Of a stretch of DNA of 64,000 nt, positions 11,328 to 22,095 are shown piece by piece (position 1 is the stretch's first letter; each line of letters begins with the position of its first letter). A program made the position numbers and the translations under genes. Origin of the DNA: Dryomyza anilis (lineage: Eukaryota > Arthropoda > Insecta > Diptera > Dryomyzidae); contig OX638132.1 of the NCBI GenBank assembly GCA_951804985.1, forward strand, positions 9,219,529-9,283,528, in the 5' to 3' direction. The notes below the pieces were generated by a model. It worked only from the letters and a program-made list of their open reading frames with translations. It was not told the DNA's origin and did not search any database.

Positions 11328-12637
11328 GAGCATGGCATATTTATTGCGTGTGCTGTTTGTTGGAAAGTCACATGTGCTGTGCTGTTTGATAGGGAAAAGT
11401 AATTATTTCACTAACAACGAAGGTGAATTTGTTTAAATCAAACTATAGACTATGTACCTTGCCTTGTTGTTGTATATACATTTATTAATTATCATAACGG
11501 TTATTATTAGTTTTTCATCCGTAACAAAAAAAAACGAAAATAAAAAAATACACACGGAAATTGCTACATATGAATAATGCGCTTTGAGGTGTCGAATAAT
11601 AGAAATTCAAATAAAAACCTTCTTCATGTAGTTTTGATTTTATATTTAATAATTGATTTCGTAATAAGGTAACTACAACAATATTAATTATAATTTGCTA
11701 AAATATGGTTTGTGTGTGTGATTTACGTATTTTTATTGATAAGAAACCTTTGCACAATTACGAAACCCCTATTTTACCTTCAACAGTTTCAATTCAGTCC
11801 TATGAAATTACTTCATATTTACCTGCGTGTACTACGTATGTATAAAAGTTGTCGTAATTCACCTAAAGTTTATGTGTCATTTATCTTTATCAATGTGGTA
11901 AATTGATAATGTAACCAATCGTCTTCTATTTCAGCGATTTAAGTCTTACGAATACATTTTACAATATAATTTCTTGTGTTCTATTCGAGGCTTTGGTTGA
12001 ACTAATACCGAAACTTAGCATTTTATTGAAACTAATAGGAGCCGATTTATTTTTGAGGCATCGTATTTTATAAGAACTGCAACTGAATAGAGTTCTGTAT
12101 TAAGCAAAAATATATCACGTTGTAGATGCAAAACAACCAAAAAATGTTGTTTTAAAAACACTGTACTGTTTATGAGTTTTATCTATTTATATTAGGTATA
12201 AAACAAATTGAATTATTTCGAAATTCAGCTCAGAGCTCGGAACCGAAATTATAATCTCTGTAATTCTAGTTCCATAAAAATTAATAAAACAGTACCGATA
12301 ACGGTTCAGGTTCTCAGATAAATTATTAATTCGTTTTTAGTTTCGATTTTAAAAAAATAAAAAGTGTTTGGTACTAGTTCTAGTTAGAAAAAAAATAGTT
12401 TTGGTTCCACAAATTTAAGTAGTTTCAGCTTAGGGTCTGATTTAAACGGCGGTCGGAGGGAGCCGTTTTGAAATTCAGTCCGGTTCCACGTGAGTTTTGA
12501 TTTCGATATGTTCCAGCTTTAGATCTTTTTTTTTTGTATATAATTATATGATTTTTAATTTGTTTTACTAATAGAAAAAATTATTTTCAAATGCTTCGAA
12601 ATTGTTTTACCATTTGAATTCATTAGAAAAATACTAA
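11328..12637. other. AT-rich non-coding stretch
   Basis: A pyrimidine tract ending in CTTCTATTTCAG (about 11923-11934) resembles a 3' splice site, but what follows is not convincingly coding. 12230-12520 is rich in decayed GGTTC/GAACC motifs. Confidence 0.35.
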
Positions 12638-13815
12638 GCGTATTCACAGTTCATCGTATTTTAGTATGGTATTCGTAGTCATGTAGTATATACAGCTGTG
12701 TGAAAAATAATAGCAGCGCTCTCCCATAAATTATAAATTCCATTTTTTAGAAGTGCTGCGTAACAAGAACAATCAATTATTTTTATAATTTACATTTATT
12801 GGAATTTGTCATTACAATGCAGTCTTATTTTTCCATATTCTTAACATATTTTAAAAAATATGCCATCTTTTGTAAATGAGTTTTGAATTTTGGTGTGAAA
12901 AATAATAGCAGCGATATCAAATTTGTTACAAAATCCATTATTTTCTTCAAAGTTTTTAAATTTAATACTTTTATTTATATTAGTTAGGCTAATTTGAAAA
13001 GTATTGTTGAATATTTGAAATATTTTATGTTGTTTTGATTAAATATGGAATATCCAAAACCTTGTTTTAGTAAATCGCGAAAAATCCTTAAAAGTAGAGC
13101 TTTCAAAATTAAACAGGATATTGTGTATTCCATAGCTTAAATGTTAACTAAAGCAAAACCTTTGACAAAAAATCGAAACACCTGTCTAAACGTAAAATAA
13201 GTATCAAAAAATCATTTGTTTCAATATTACATATGACTTAATTAATCTTTTCTGTGAAATGTACCAAAGTGAAAAAAAATTATGATATGCAATTTGAAAG
13301 ATTAACATTTAGAGAACAACTCATAGAAGAACCATTAAGAACTATAATAAACATCGGTAAATATTGATGCATCTCGAGTTTGCACGTGTCTATTATAAGC
13401 GTCACTTGATGTAACCACTAGTGTAATTTAGTGTAATCCAATGTTTCAAAATTGCCACGACTGATTCCTGTAATATCAGAATTACAAATTTGAATGCATT
13501 GGACAGTAGTAAATGCCGCAATTTTTAGACTAATGGTTCAGAGCGTTAGTCATGATTTTTGGGTCCTATTTTGTAAAGTGAAGAAAAATTGTGAAATTGA
13601 AGACAAATAGTGCACATAAAATGTTAATTTATTTGTTTTTCTTTGCAAATCGAGGAATATTTATGATAATTTCAAAAAAATCCTAATTTTATAAGAATCA
13701 ACTGCATTTATTTGCCGAAATATTCTAACGAGTAGACAAGTGGTACTCACAGTTCAATTGCCGTACAGTCGTATTCGTACAATGTCGTACCAATACAATG
13801 AAACTGTGAATACGC
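12638..13815. mobile_element. TAA-flanked element with GCGTATTCACAG ends
   Basis: The ends GCGTATTCACAGTTCATCG and CTGTGAATACGC are inverted repeats flanked on both sides by TAA (12635-12637, 13816-13818), which fits the TWA target duplication of PIF/Harbinger-type elements. The right arm is itself palindromic (CACAGTTCAATTG near 13748-13760 and CAATGAAACTGTG near 13796-13808). The 1178-bp span is inflated by a Tc1-like piece beginning at 12693; the original element may be only 130-200 bp. Confidence 0.6.
12693..12913 (+). mobile_element. Tc1-like IR/DR left end
   Basis: After a TA at 12691-12692 comes CAGCTGTGTGAAAAATAATA. The 21-bp motif starting GTGTGAAAAATAATAGCAGC occurs at 12698-12718 and again, in the same orientation, at 12893-12913. 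Two direct repeats about 200 bp apart inside one terminus is the arrangement of IR/DR Tc1-like elements such as Minos and S. No right end and no transposase were found, so this is a solo end with decayed DNA to about 13735. Confidence 0.6.
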
Positions 13816-15330
13816 TAACTGTTTGTATTAAGAAATAAGTCGATGAAAAAAAATTTTACGTTTTGGTTAGTTTTACTTCTCAAATATGTTAATGAAATCT
13901 AGGTACACAAGTAGATTGAATGTGGCAATTCTTTTTTTTATTATGTTTCGTAAAATCAAATCGATTTATGTTTAGATAAAACGTTTTTTTTAATTTTTTT
14001 TTAAGGCAAATTGTATTGTCATTCAAGGAAATTTCTTCGATGACTTTATTATGTCAAATAAACATAATATAAGAATATCTATTATAATTTAAATATGTAA
14101 AATTGACAATTCCGTGTTACATTAATCCTTGATTATATATGAAAATTTCTATGAGAAAATAATCGTTTTATATAAAATTCTAATCAGTTGCAGATCATTA
14201 AAATAATTCCTGCTTTTTCTTTTGTTACTAGTCTATTCAAATAATTTAGTCCATGGACAAGAAATATAAAATTATAGACTATGAATTTTATTTGTAATGA
14301 AATCATAAGCCCCACGAACAGAGCAAAGGAGCGGGATGGGCCATGTCAGACCCCGACATACTTAAGGTCAGCACACGCATCAATTAGCGTCGTTGACCTA
14401 CATTATTAGTCGTTTTAATGGTGTCAATAGTGAGTGAGCGAGCGAACGAGCGAGTGAGCCAAGAGCATCGAATCCATAAAAATAATTGAATTCGAAACTG
14501 AGAAATTAAAGTTGAAAACGATGACGAGCTGTACACATCGATTACAACGTGCAATAAAACGAAATGAAATTAAACATGCAAAAAACATTCTCATTATATT
14601 TATAAAATAATTTAAAAAAAAACCGTTTTTCGGAAATACAAATCTGATTATCTTATAATTGAATTTAGGTTCGAATCGAAATTAAAAATTGATAAAATGA
14701 AAATGTGTAAGTAATTGTTTTGATTTGAAATTATTTTGAAACGTCAAAGTTGTGGCATACTTTATTTGGACATTTCAGTCATACCATAATGTTTCACATT
14801 TATGACAAGACATGCAGTGTCTCCACAATACATTTCCATAAATTGTGTGAAGTGGAGACGCGTATAATTGTGAAGGTGTTAATATATCTTCATTCAACCC
14901 ATAGTTGAAGTATATACAGGTTAAGTCATCTTACTATTTTTTGAAAACTGTTTGAAAGTGTTTTTTTTTTTTTTTTTTTTTCAAGACTAAAAAAAATAAT
15001 AATTAATAAAAAAAGTAAGCTTAACTTCTCAATGGTGTATCGTACTGGTAAAAAAAAAACCGTAAAACCAAAACGACTAGAGACAAATTTTCGGACAGCT
15101 TGTGATATAAACACCGCCTTAGTCTATATGAAATATGTCGAAAAAATGTTTCTAAACTGCCTCGGGAGGGATTAACCCGAAACGTAAAGGTTATTAGTTT
15201 GGATTTGAATCTTTAGAAAAATAATTTTTATTTGAGTTCCTTTTTGTATTTTTATTTGATTCCTTTTTTGCAATGTTGATAAATAATAATAAACTGTTTT
15301 GCTTTTATTTCAAAGCACTTAAAATGTTTA
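13816..15330. other. Non-coding stretch with a GC-richer island
   Basis: Most is AT-rich. At about 14310-14480 the base composition changes (GCCCCACGAACAGAGCAAAG, later GAGCGAGCGAACGAGCGAG), similar to conserved non-coding or enhancer DNA in flies; this is a compositional impression only. A T20-scale homopolymer lies at about 14961-14982. Confidence 0.35.
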
Positions 15331-15771
15331 TAGGGTTTTTCAACAGGGACGCTACAAAAGTAGAGCGACAGGGACAGCAAACGACCATATTTCTTGCCGC
15401 TCTTTTGACATTTCTCTTCAGTAAGGTTTGCCATTTCATGCCACTGAAGCCGCTTGACCACCAGAAGCGTCGTATGTTCGTGAATTGGGCTAGGCCGTAC
15501 TTCTTCCGTGATGATCAAGACCGGCACGTTACTGTGTTACCGTTCAATGATAACCGAATATTTTAGGACCCAATTGGATTATATGGACTTGGAGGACATG
15601 TGGTTCCAACAGGACGGCACCACAAGCCACACAGCGAATACCACAATCAATTTATTGGAAACCAAGTTTGGAGAATGTCTTATCTCACGAAATGGTCCAG
15701 TCGATTGGCCGCCTCGGTCGTGCGATTTGACGCCGTTAGACTATTTCCTGTGGGGCTACGTCAAGTCTATG

Positions 15772-16711
15772 CACACAGAAAAAAAAGTGTGTAAATATAA
15801 CTAAAATGTTAATCAATCCAATTAATTTTTAATTGAAACTCAGCCGATGTAACTTTTAGTAGCATTGAATCCCATATTCGTAATAATGAGAATATGTTAA
15901 TTGGAGAAACTTTAATTAATTTTTTTGTCATATTGATTATATTTTTTATTGGGAATTTTTAAATCATTAATTAATTAATTAGTAACATCAATTAAAAATT
16001 TCATTCGATAGAAATTGGATCAATTAAATATTTTGTTAAATTAAATAAAATATTTGTTGAATAGAAACATATGAAAATAAAAATACTTTAATTCAATATA
16101 TAACATAAAATAAATATTAAATAAGTATTTATACTGTTTGATATGCTTTGTAAAATTCTTTCAACCTAACGAATGTTTTACCGAAGTCAGTTTTCACAAC
16201 TTCTACAGGTGGGCCAATTAATTGAGTCGAAACTAAAATTGGATATTCGCTTTTGAATGATTCAATATGCAACAAAATGAGCATCATAAGCTGTTTGTTC
16301 AAATTCTTAACAGCAAAAATAAATTGAGCCATTTAACGCTTCAATAACATACCATACACTAAATAATGCAATATCCTGTTTTAAAATAGCAACGTTGAAG
16401 AAAATAATGTTAGAAGAAACTGAACGACGCCGACGACGCACAAACAAAAAACAAAATGAAATCCAGAAAATCCAGTGGTGCAATTTAAGAAAATGAATAA
16501 AACAAAAGTAACAAATAAAAGTTGTTAATACTATTAAAGATTTAGTTGTATTGAAATCATATTAAATTAATTCCTATTAATATTTTAATTAAAAAAATGT
16601 GTAAATACAATTAATTAATTAGTAAATACATTCAAATTTTTAATTGGAATACGATTTTGTTTGCTATTAATATCAATTGTTGTATATACGTACAGTATTT
16701 TTTTCTGTGTG
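15772..16711. mobile_element. 940-bp CACACAG-ended insertion inside mariner
   Basis: It begins CACACAGAAAAAAAAGTGTG and ends TTTTTTTCTGTGTG. Joining the outside sequence restores the mariner reading frame KSM-VYAN exactly, so the boundaries are certain to within a base or two. No duplicated target is visible if both ends are symmetric; a TG duplication is possible only if the right end stops at CTGTG. The interior is AT-rich with TTAATTAAT blocks and carries a 67-codon minus-strand frame. Confidence 0.8.
16129..16332 (-). CDS. Unidentified 67-aa frame inside the insertion
   Basis: A true ATG start (TTAAATGG context) opens a frame beginning MAQFIFAVKNLNKQL and ending VRLKEFYKAYQTV. Codons are mixed and the residues varied, including GPPVEVVKTDFGKTF, unlike the Lys/Phe/Ile runs of chance frames here. 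I recognise no family. There is no signal peptide or clear membrane span. It could be an exon captured by the insertion, a shrunken element gene, or chance. The element's AT-rich flanks contrast with the GC-richer leader just upstream on the minus strand (GCGTCGTCGGCGTCG, about 16426-16440). Confidence 0.3.
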   Translation of the reverse strand: MAQFIFAVKNLNKQLMMLILLHIESFKSEYPILVSTQLIGPPVEVVKTDFGKTFVRLKEFYKAYQTV

Positions 16712-16986
16712 GTCTATGCCAACAAGCCAGCGACGATTCATGAACTTCGTACGAATATCGAACGTGAAATTGCAGCAGTATCGGCCGATTTATGCTTGAA
16801 AACCGTCGAAAATTGGGTTCAGCGTCTGGACTTCTGCAAGCGTGCCCGTGGTGGCCATGCAAAAGAAATCGAATTCCATACATAATGGCATCGAACGTAC
16901 TTTTACAGGAATAAAGAATTTCATTGATATCCAAAACCGTTTTTGTTTTATTTAAAAAATAAAACACTCTTATAAAAAAACCCTTT

Positions 16987-17197
16987 ATCTGTTTGGGATA
17001 AAGGTTTAGTACTGATTTGTGTATGGATTCTGTTACGTTTTCATTTTAAAATGAAACAGTTTCTAACGGATGTTACGGATTCGGTTATTGTTTTAAACCA
17101 ACTCTAGTAGAAATTTAAGACGCTCGGTTCATGACATTTTTTTTTTAATATAAAAAATATATAGAGAATTCTGGTTGCATTATTATTTATATATTCT
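16987..17197. other. Short AT-rich spacer
   Basis: No feature recognised. It separates the mariner from the Helitron. Confidence 0.4.
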
Positions 17198-18580
17198 TCA
17201 TATATATATAAAACTCATTTTCCGTATGTTTGTGCGCTAAGCAAATGTACACCTGTGCACGGATTTTCTTAAAATTTGTAATATATATCCTACAGATCCA
17301 AGAGAAGGTCTCTATATAGTTTTCGTTGACCACGCCCACTTTTACGGCCATTTTTATTTTTGGTGTATAATTCAGATTCATAGCAAAACGAGTTGGGAAA
17401 GTTAGGTCACATGGGTAAGTTCGGTCCCATGGGGCTGATTTTTATAGTCGGTCGGGCCCGACTATGGAATACCCTACACCTTTGGTGGGGATATTAATGT
17501 GGGATATTTGATTGCATACCTTAATTTTAAAGTTTTTAATTATGCTGAACCTCCCCACCCTCAGAATATTATTCATATATCAGTAATTTACGTCTTATAT
17601 CCCCATAAATTAAAAAAATTATATAAAAGTATAAAAAACTAAAAAAAAAAAAAAGAATATATAATTGGGCGGACCACGCCTATTTTTAAATTTTTAAAGG
17701 CTAATATTTCATAGATTTGATTTTAATAATTTACGGATCAAATTTCCACTATGAAAACCCGGGAAATAATGAAAAATAAAAGTGGGCGTATCACGCCCAT
17801 TTTTGGACCACATATTTTTAGGTGAATTCTAATAATACGTTTTAAATTTTATAACTATACCTTGAATACTTTTCGAGTTATTAGTTCCGAAAGAGTTATA
17901 TAAAAGTGACTTGTATGGGAGGTGGGCGTGTCCGTTGACCGATTTGCAACTCAGTTCCTACTTTTGGCTAAAATATATTGAGACGAAATTTCATCGCATT
18001 CTGATCAGTATTTCTCAAGTTATTCTGTATTCGGACAGCAAGACAGCAAGACGGACAGACGGACATGGTTAAACGGACTCGGGTAGTGATGCTGATCAAG
18101 AATATATATACTTTTCCATACCGGACACGCCTTCCAAGGGGCGTTACAATATATGCACAAAGTTAATATACCCTGTAACTCATAGGTGTAGGGTATAACT
18201 ACTGAATATATTTTTCTGAAAATTTTCATTATTATGATATAAAGTACATTGAGTATTATAAACAATAAATAAACCAGATTGGACAAAGGGAAGTGGCACC
18301 TCCCATAGAACCCAATAATCCAGTACGCTATATCTCAGTCCTAATGATGTCGATTTCAACTAAACTTCAAAATTGGATGTTACTCATCTTACTTAATATC
18401 ACCACACCAAAACTCACCACACATAAACTCACCACACATAAACTCACCACACATAAACTCACCACTAAAACTCACCACAATAAAACTTCTACTGGAAAAA
18501 CACTACGGGGAAGAATTGTACGGGGAAGAATTTTACCGGAAAGAATTTTATGGGCACGAGTAGTGCTCGGGTCCAGTTAG
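17198..18580 (+). mobile_element. Non-autonomous Helitron, copy 2, split by a HINE
   Basis: Left part 17198-17388 (CATATATATATAAAACTCAT to ATTCATAGCAAA) and right part 18199-18580 (CTACTGAATATATTTTTCTG onward) join exactly as in the uninterrupted copies. The right part has a short ACTCACCACACATAA minisatellite (about 18408-18470), then GAAGAATT repeats. It ends with the imperfect hairpin GGGCACGAGTAGTGCTCGGG and a TTAG in place of CTAG, followed by T. Confidence 0.87.
17389..18198 (-). mobile_element. DINE-1/HINE-like element inserted in the Helitron
   Basis: Read on the minus strand, it starts TTATACCCTACACC and continues with the DINE-1-like blocks TATATATTCTTGATCAGC and GAGTCCGTTTAACC, then GTCCGTC repeats. 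Near its 3' end it has the hairpin TATAGTCGGTCGGGCCCGAC followed by TATGGAA, read on the + strand, and terminates at AACTCGTTTT. These are the features of Helentron-associated interspersed elements in flies. No coding capacity. Confidence 0.87.
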
Positions 18581-18591
18581 TTCTTTATATA

Positions 18592-19075
18592 CACACAAAA
18601 AAATATCACCAAAATTTCACCAACTACCAGTATTCATTATATTGATGATTTCATTCATTGAACTAAAATCGTATTTTTTAAATGTTTTTTATTTTCAATA
18701 TTTTTTTTAACATCAAATTTCAAACACTAATTTGTCTCCATTTACACATCTATGTATTTATAATTCTTATACGATTTATAATATTTAATTGCTAATTATG
18801 CGGAGACTCCATTTCATCATATTAATGAATTATGTTACATCATATTGATGAATTTTGCTCATCAAACCACACTAATTTAAATATCATAAATCTTATAAGA
18901 ATTATAAATACATAAATGTGTAAATGGAGACAATTTTTTTTTTTGATATTTGATGTTATAAAAAATATTAAAAGTGAAAAACATTGAAAAAATACGATTT
19001 TAGTTCAATGAATGAAATCATCAATATAATGAATACTGGTAGTTGGTGAAGTTTTTGGTGATATTTTTTTGTGTG
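18592..19075. mobile_element. Foldback MITE (484 bp) with long arms
   Basis: The left arm starts CACACAAAAAAATATCACC and the right arm ends with its complement. Over roughly 200 bp per arm the two are nearly perfect inverted repeats, including CCAACTACCAGTATTCATTA and CTCCATTTACACAT. A TA flanks each side. It abuts the Helitron 3' end (12 bases away). A strong RNA hairpin would form if transcribed. Confidence 0.92.
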
Positions 19076-19305
19076 TATTCAATAAAAACGTTAAGTATTT
19101 AATAATGAGTTTCGAATATATAGTATTTAAAACATATAACGAAAATGTTATATTCCCTTAATAGTTAAATAGTTTCAGTGTAATGTTTCTTATGTGCTCA
19201 TAATCAATTGTAGTTAATTTTTTTACAATAACTTATAGTGCGCTGCTGTTATTGTATTAAAGCAACAATTGTTAAAATGCGTAAATTTACGAAGATTACT
19301 TCAAA

Positions 19306-19334
19306 ATGATGGCCAACGAGTTGGTGGCTAAAAA
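19306..19334 (+). CDS. Candidate first coding exon C (9 codons + 2 nt)
   Basis: TCAAA-ATG at 19306 is a near-ideal dipteran start context. The frame encodes MMANELVAK plus two bases and meets GTAAGTG at 19335, a strong 5' splice site (AAAA|GTAAGT). Codons (ATGGCCAACGAGTTGGTGG) are GC-rich compared with the surroundings. The upstream 19200-19305 is leader-like. The exon ends in phase 2, like the candidates at 1193-1224 and 8624-8637. I cannot assign a gene. It lies between a foldback MITE and a hAT element but outside both. It is the best of the three candidates. Confidence 0.35.
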
Positions 19335-19589
19335 GTAAGTGTTAACAAGCAGTGGAACTAAAGGGGACAGAGAAACTGCGACGCACCGTCGATAAACAAA
19401 ATAAAACGTCATAGTTGGCAAAGAGCGGTCGGTCGGGTTGGGATGGATACCCTCGTCACGTAGTCAGGGTCTCAGGGAAAAAGTATGTAAATTATGTTGC
19501 TATTGGTTTTGTTTGTAATTTTTGTAGTTATGAGTAAAATGTAAGCTTAGTGTTGGCGCTGACAGCGACGCCAAATTCACATTGCATAG
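19335..19589. other. Putative intron start, GC-mixed
   Basis: GC-richer DNA (GCGACGCACCGTCG near 19378-19391, CGGTCGGTCGGGTTGGG) follows the donor. It may be regulatory; no gene seen. Confidence 0.3.
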
Positions 19590-20534
19590 CAGCGTTCACA
19601 CTTTCATCAAGTAAAAAAAAAAGTAGCAAATGATTATTAAAAATGTAGTAGAAAAGAGTAAAATGTAGCAGATTATATTTTTTGTTTTGACATAAATGTA
19701 AATAATTATAAATGGTCCACATTTAGTAAAGGCGCTTCTAAAATTTGCAACGGTTTACGTCACTATCGATCGTTCCAAAGATTGAATTTTACTTTCCGGT
19801 GCAAAGTGTCATTATTGGTAAAAAGGTATAAGACTATCCGAAAATTCACATATACATATTTTGTGAAATCAAATACAATTTTTGCATTATAGAGTTAGGC
19901 TTTAAGAAAAGATAATTTTTATCGTCGGTGATATTGCAATACATCTTACAAAATAAATTTTACAGAAGAAACTATTTTCAGTCTCAATTCTGCACTTACT
20001 TCAGACAAAATTAAGTATGTCAACACTTATAATGGCATTTATCTAATTTATCCGATCAACATATCATTAAAAACCTGATTATAACACAAAATTATGTGTA
20101 CGTTATTATTTGTTGAATATAAAATATTGAAAAAATTAGAAAATATTTAAAAATTAGCTATATATCAAAAACTACAGTCAATTTTACTAAAGATTGATGG
20201 CTTTTTTGGAAGTGCAATAAATGTATCCAAATATTGCTGCAAATTTCATTTCATTAATTTCTTTTTGGGCATTTCATATGTCATTTGCACACAAATCTTC
20301 AAACTAAGTTGGGTGCAACTTTTATAATAAATGGATTTTTAGAATAAATGGATTTGTAAGAAATGAAACTTTAAAATGAATATATCCAATAATATCTTAA
20401 ATGTAGTAGAGTATATAATAAAAAATCTTAAAAAATCAGAAAAATCTGCTACATTATGTAGTAAGTAGTGGATTCTGTCAATTAGAAATGTAAAGTAGCA
20501 GATCTGCTCCGGTCCGAGTATAATGTGAACACTG
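19590..20534. mobile_element. Non-autonomous hAT element (945 bp)
   Basis: Ends are CAGCGTTCACACTTT and ATAATGTGAACACTG, inverted with few mismatches. The 8-bp flanks are TTGCATAG (19582-19589) and CTGCATAG (20535-20542), 7 of 8 matching, as expected for a hAT target duplication. Subterminal GTAGCAGAT/ATCTGCTAC motifs recur near both ends. It is AT-rich and has no transposase. Confidence 0.87.
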
Positions 20535-20559
20535 CTGCATAGCGTTGGATGGGGCTGTG

Positions 20560-20640
20560 TATGTGTCAGAGAGAGAGAGCGCGTCTCTCTTTCGTTGTGT
20601 GTGCATAAGTTACACGATAAATGAGAAATGAGGTTACCTA
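20560..20640 (+). promoter_or_regulatory. GA/CT-rich promoter-like segment
   Basis: CAGAGAGAGAGAGCGCGTCTCTCTTTCG contains GAGA-factor-like runs on both strands (given here as adjacent blocks at about 20568-20594). It precedes a leader-like region. No TATA box was found. Promoter role is inferred from composition only. Confidence 0.25.
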
Positions 20641-20807
20641 CTTTTAAAGAAGGTCAAACGACCCAACAGACGACCGCACAACCGACCGACCGACCTGACT
20701 GTGACGAACCGAACGACGCTTACACCAGCTGCGCAGCGACAGTGCAAGGAAGAAATGTATGGCGTTGAAGGTGGCCCAAAAATATGAAGTATAAAAAAAA
20801 ACGTACA

Positions 20808-20897
20808 ATGAGTGGTTGGGGAGATATTTCAAAATTTAAAACAAAGCGTTCATCAAGTTCTCAAAACCAAAAAGCTCACAATGTAACGAGGTTGTAG
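20808..20897 (+). CDS. Candidate 29-aa frame in a leader-like exon
   Basis: ACA-ATG at 20808 opens MSGWGDISKFKTKRSSSSQN and ends nine residues later at a TAG (20895-20897). Composition is protein-like (a basic and serine-rich stretch). The frame could be an upstream ORF of a 5' leader spanning about 20640-20945, which ends in AAG|GTGAGT (donor at 20946). Alternatively, a weaker donor GTAACG at 20883 would make 20808-20882 a phase-0 coding exon. No family recognised. Confidence 0.25.
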   Translation: MSGWGDISKFKTKRSSSSQNQKAHNVTRL

Positions 20898-20945
20898 TTG
20901 TTATTTTTATAATTATATATGTTGTTTTTGTTGTTGCTATATAAG

Positions 20946-21579
20946 GTGAGTTGAGCGCCACAATGCGAGCAGCTGGTAATGGCACCACCCTCACTGCAAC
21001 AACAACAAAAACAACAGCTACATCTCATAATAAACTCAATGAAATTTATCTAGCGCGCTACTTAACTGTATGTCTGTCCGTACGTACGTCTGTCCATCTG
21101 TCCTTCCATACAATTACTTGTCGTTCTGTCGGTTTGTCCAACTATGCGAATCAATCGCAATAAAGTTATTAAAATTACGTCGTTCTTGATCACGACGTAC
21201 GTTTTAATGATTTTATTTTGAGTGTCATTGGCAACAACCCTGCTGCGGCGTTGCCACCTCGCTGTGAATTGCTCTGAAGTTCACAGCCACATGCCACGTG
21301 CCGCTGTTGTTGCGTGCGTCATCTAATAAATTGTTTTACGGCCAGCGATTATCAGTAGTAGGGGGTCTTGCGTATATAGGGTGCAAAAATATCTGATTAA
21401 TTTGTAAAATATTTAATTTAAAATCAGCCCTGTCTGCTCCCTCCATTGTGATCTTAATTTGAACTGACTTTGCTTAATAAAATTTACCCAAAATATACTA
21501 CGCGATTATTTACAAAATGCTAAGAAATTAAATATAAATAAATATTTTATTTTTTAATTAAAAATTCTAATATATTTTA
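20946..21579. other. GC-richer non-coding region
   Basis: After the GTGAGT donor there is a (CAA)n-like stretch near 20997-21016, a GTCTGTCCGTACGTACGTCT region at 21070-21091, and a GC-rich block at 21230-21320 (GCTGCGGCGTTGCCACC, CACATGCCACGTGCCGC). Such blocks in flies are often conserved regulatory DNA. No frame is supported. Confidence 0.3.
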
Positions 21580-21788
21580 CACTCAAAAAAATCCAATTAA
21601 AATTGGTCAATAGGACAGTTCTGGATTCAGCAGTATACAAAAAAAATTAATATTTTCATATAAACACAAAAACATTTTAATAGTAATTTGTAGTATTTAA
21701 TGGGATTTTCATATTAAAATAATAATTTATCCTATTGACTAATTTTAATAGCAAAAACTATTGATTTTATAGTATTTTTTTCCGAGAG
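21580..21788 (-). mobile_element. CACCCAG-type MITE, divergent copy (209 bp)
   Basis: Inverted relative to the 7-kb copy: AATAATTTATCCTATTGAC (about 21720-21738) and the ATACCATT-type block are in reverse orientation. Left end CACTCAAAAAAATCC and right end TTTTTTCCGAGAG are flanked by TA on both sides. Confidence 0.72.
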
Positions 21789-22095
21789 TACTTTCAAAAT
21801 TATCTCTGAACGTTGAACTTGTACATTACATATTATATTAGTTAAATGTTAGTGATTATTTAAAAACATAAACTAAAACCATCGTATTTAGTTTTTTCTT
21901 TTAAATTTGGAAATTATAAAAATAGTATTCGGAAGAATTCCGATATTAAAACCATTGATTTTTTTCAAACCGTTTAATGTTGAAACCCCAAACAAAAATC
22001 ATTAATAATCCGATATTTCTGAGATATACAGAGGGATTCATTTGTATATCGTGTTTAAAACGGTTTTCATAAATTTATTCCTAACTCTAATAATA

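Larger units (their letters stand above)
15436..16885 (+). pseudogene. Mariner (DD41D) transposase remnant
   Basis: Pieces in order are KPLDHQKRRMFVNWA, YFFRDDQDRH, then a long stretch with MWFQQDGTTSHTAN (second catalytic Asp) and RSCDLTPLDYFLWGYVKSM (third catalytic Asp). After the insertion it resumes VYANKPATIHELRTNIERE and ends with EIEFHT and a stop at 16883-16885. The N-terminal DNA-binding domain and the block with the first catalytic Asp (FSDEAHFW in the 43-kb copy) are deleted. Frameshifts occur near 15530-15570. Confidence 0.9.
15331..16986 (+). mobile_element. Deleted DD41D mariner, split by an insertion
   Basis: The 5' end (AGGGTTTTTCAACAGGGACG, then CAAAAGTAGAGCGACAGGG) and the 3' end (ACTCTTATAAAAAAACCC) match the other mariner copies here, with TA at both borders. 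It has lost most of the 5' half of the transposase: sequence jumps from the leader (CATTTCATG) to codons for KPLDHQKRRMFVNWA, then to YFFRDDQD. It is interrupted at 15771/16712 by a 940-bp insertion. It is non-functional. Confidence 0.92.

Noticed and set aside
14697..14712. ATG followed by GTAAGT as a fourth first exon
   Set aside because: The ATG context is pure A/T, the phase differs from the other candidates, and no leader-like DNA precedes it.
18020..18286. 88-codon minus-strand frame
   Set aside because: Lies across a HINE/Helitron boundary; shared repeat sequence, not a gene.
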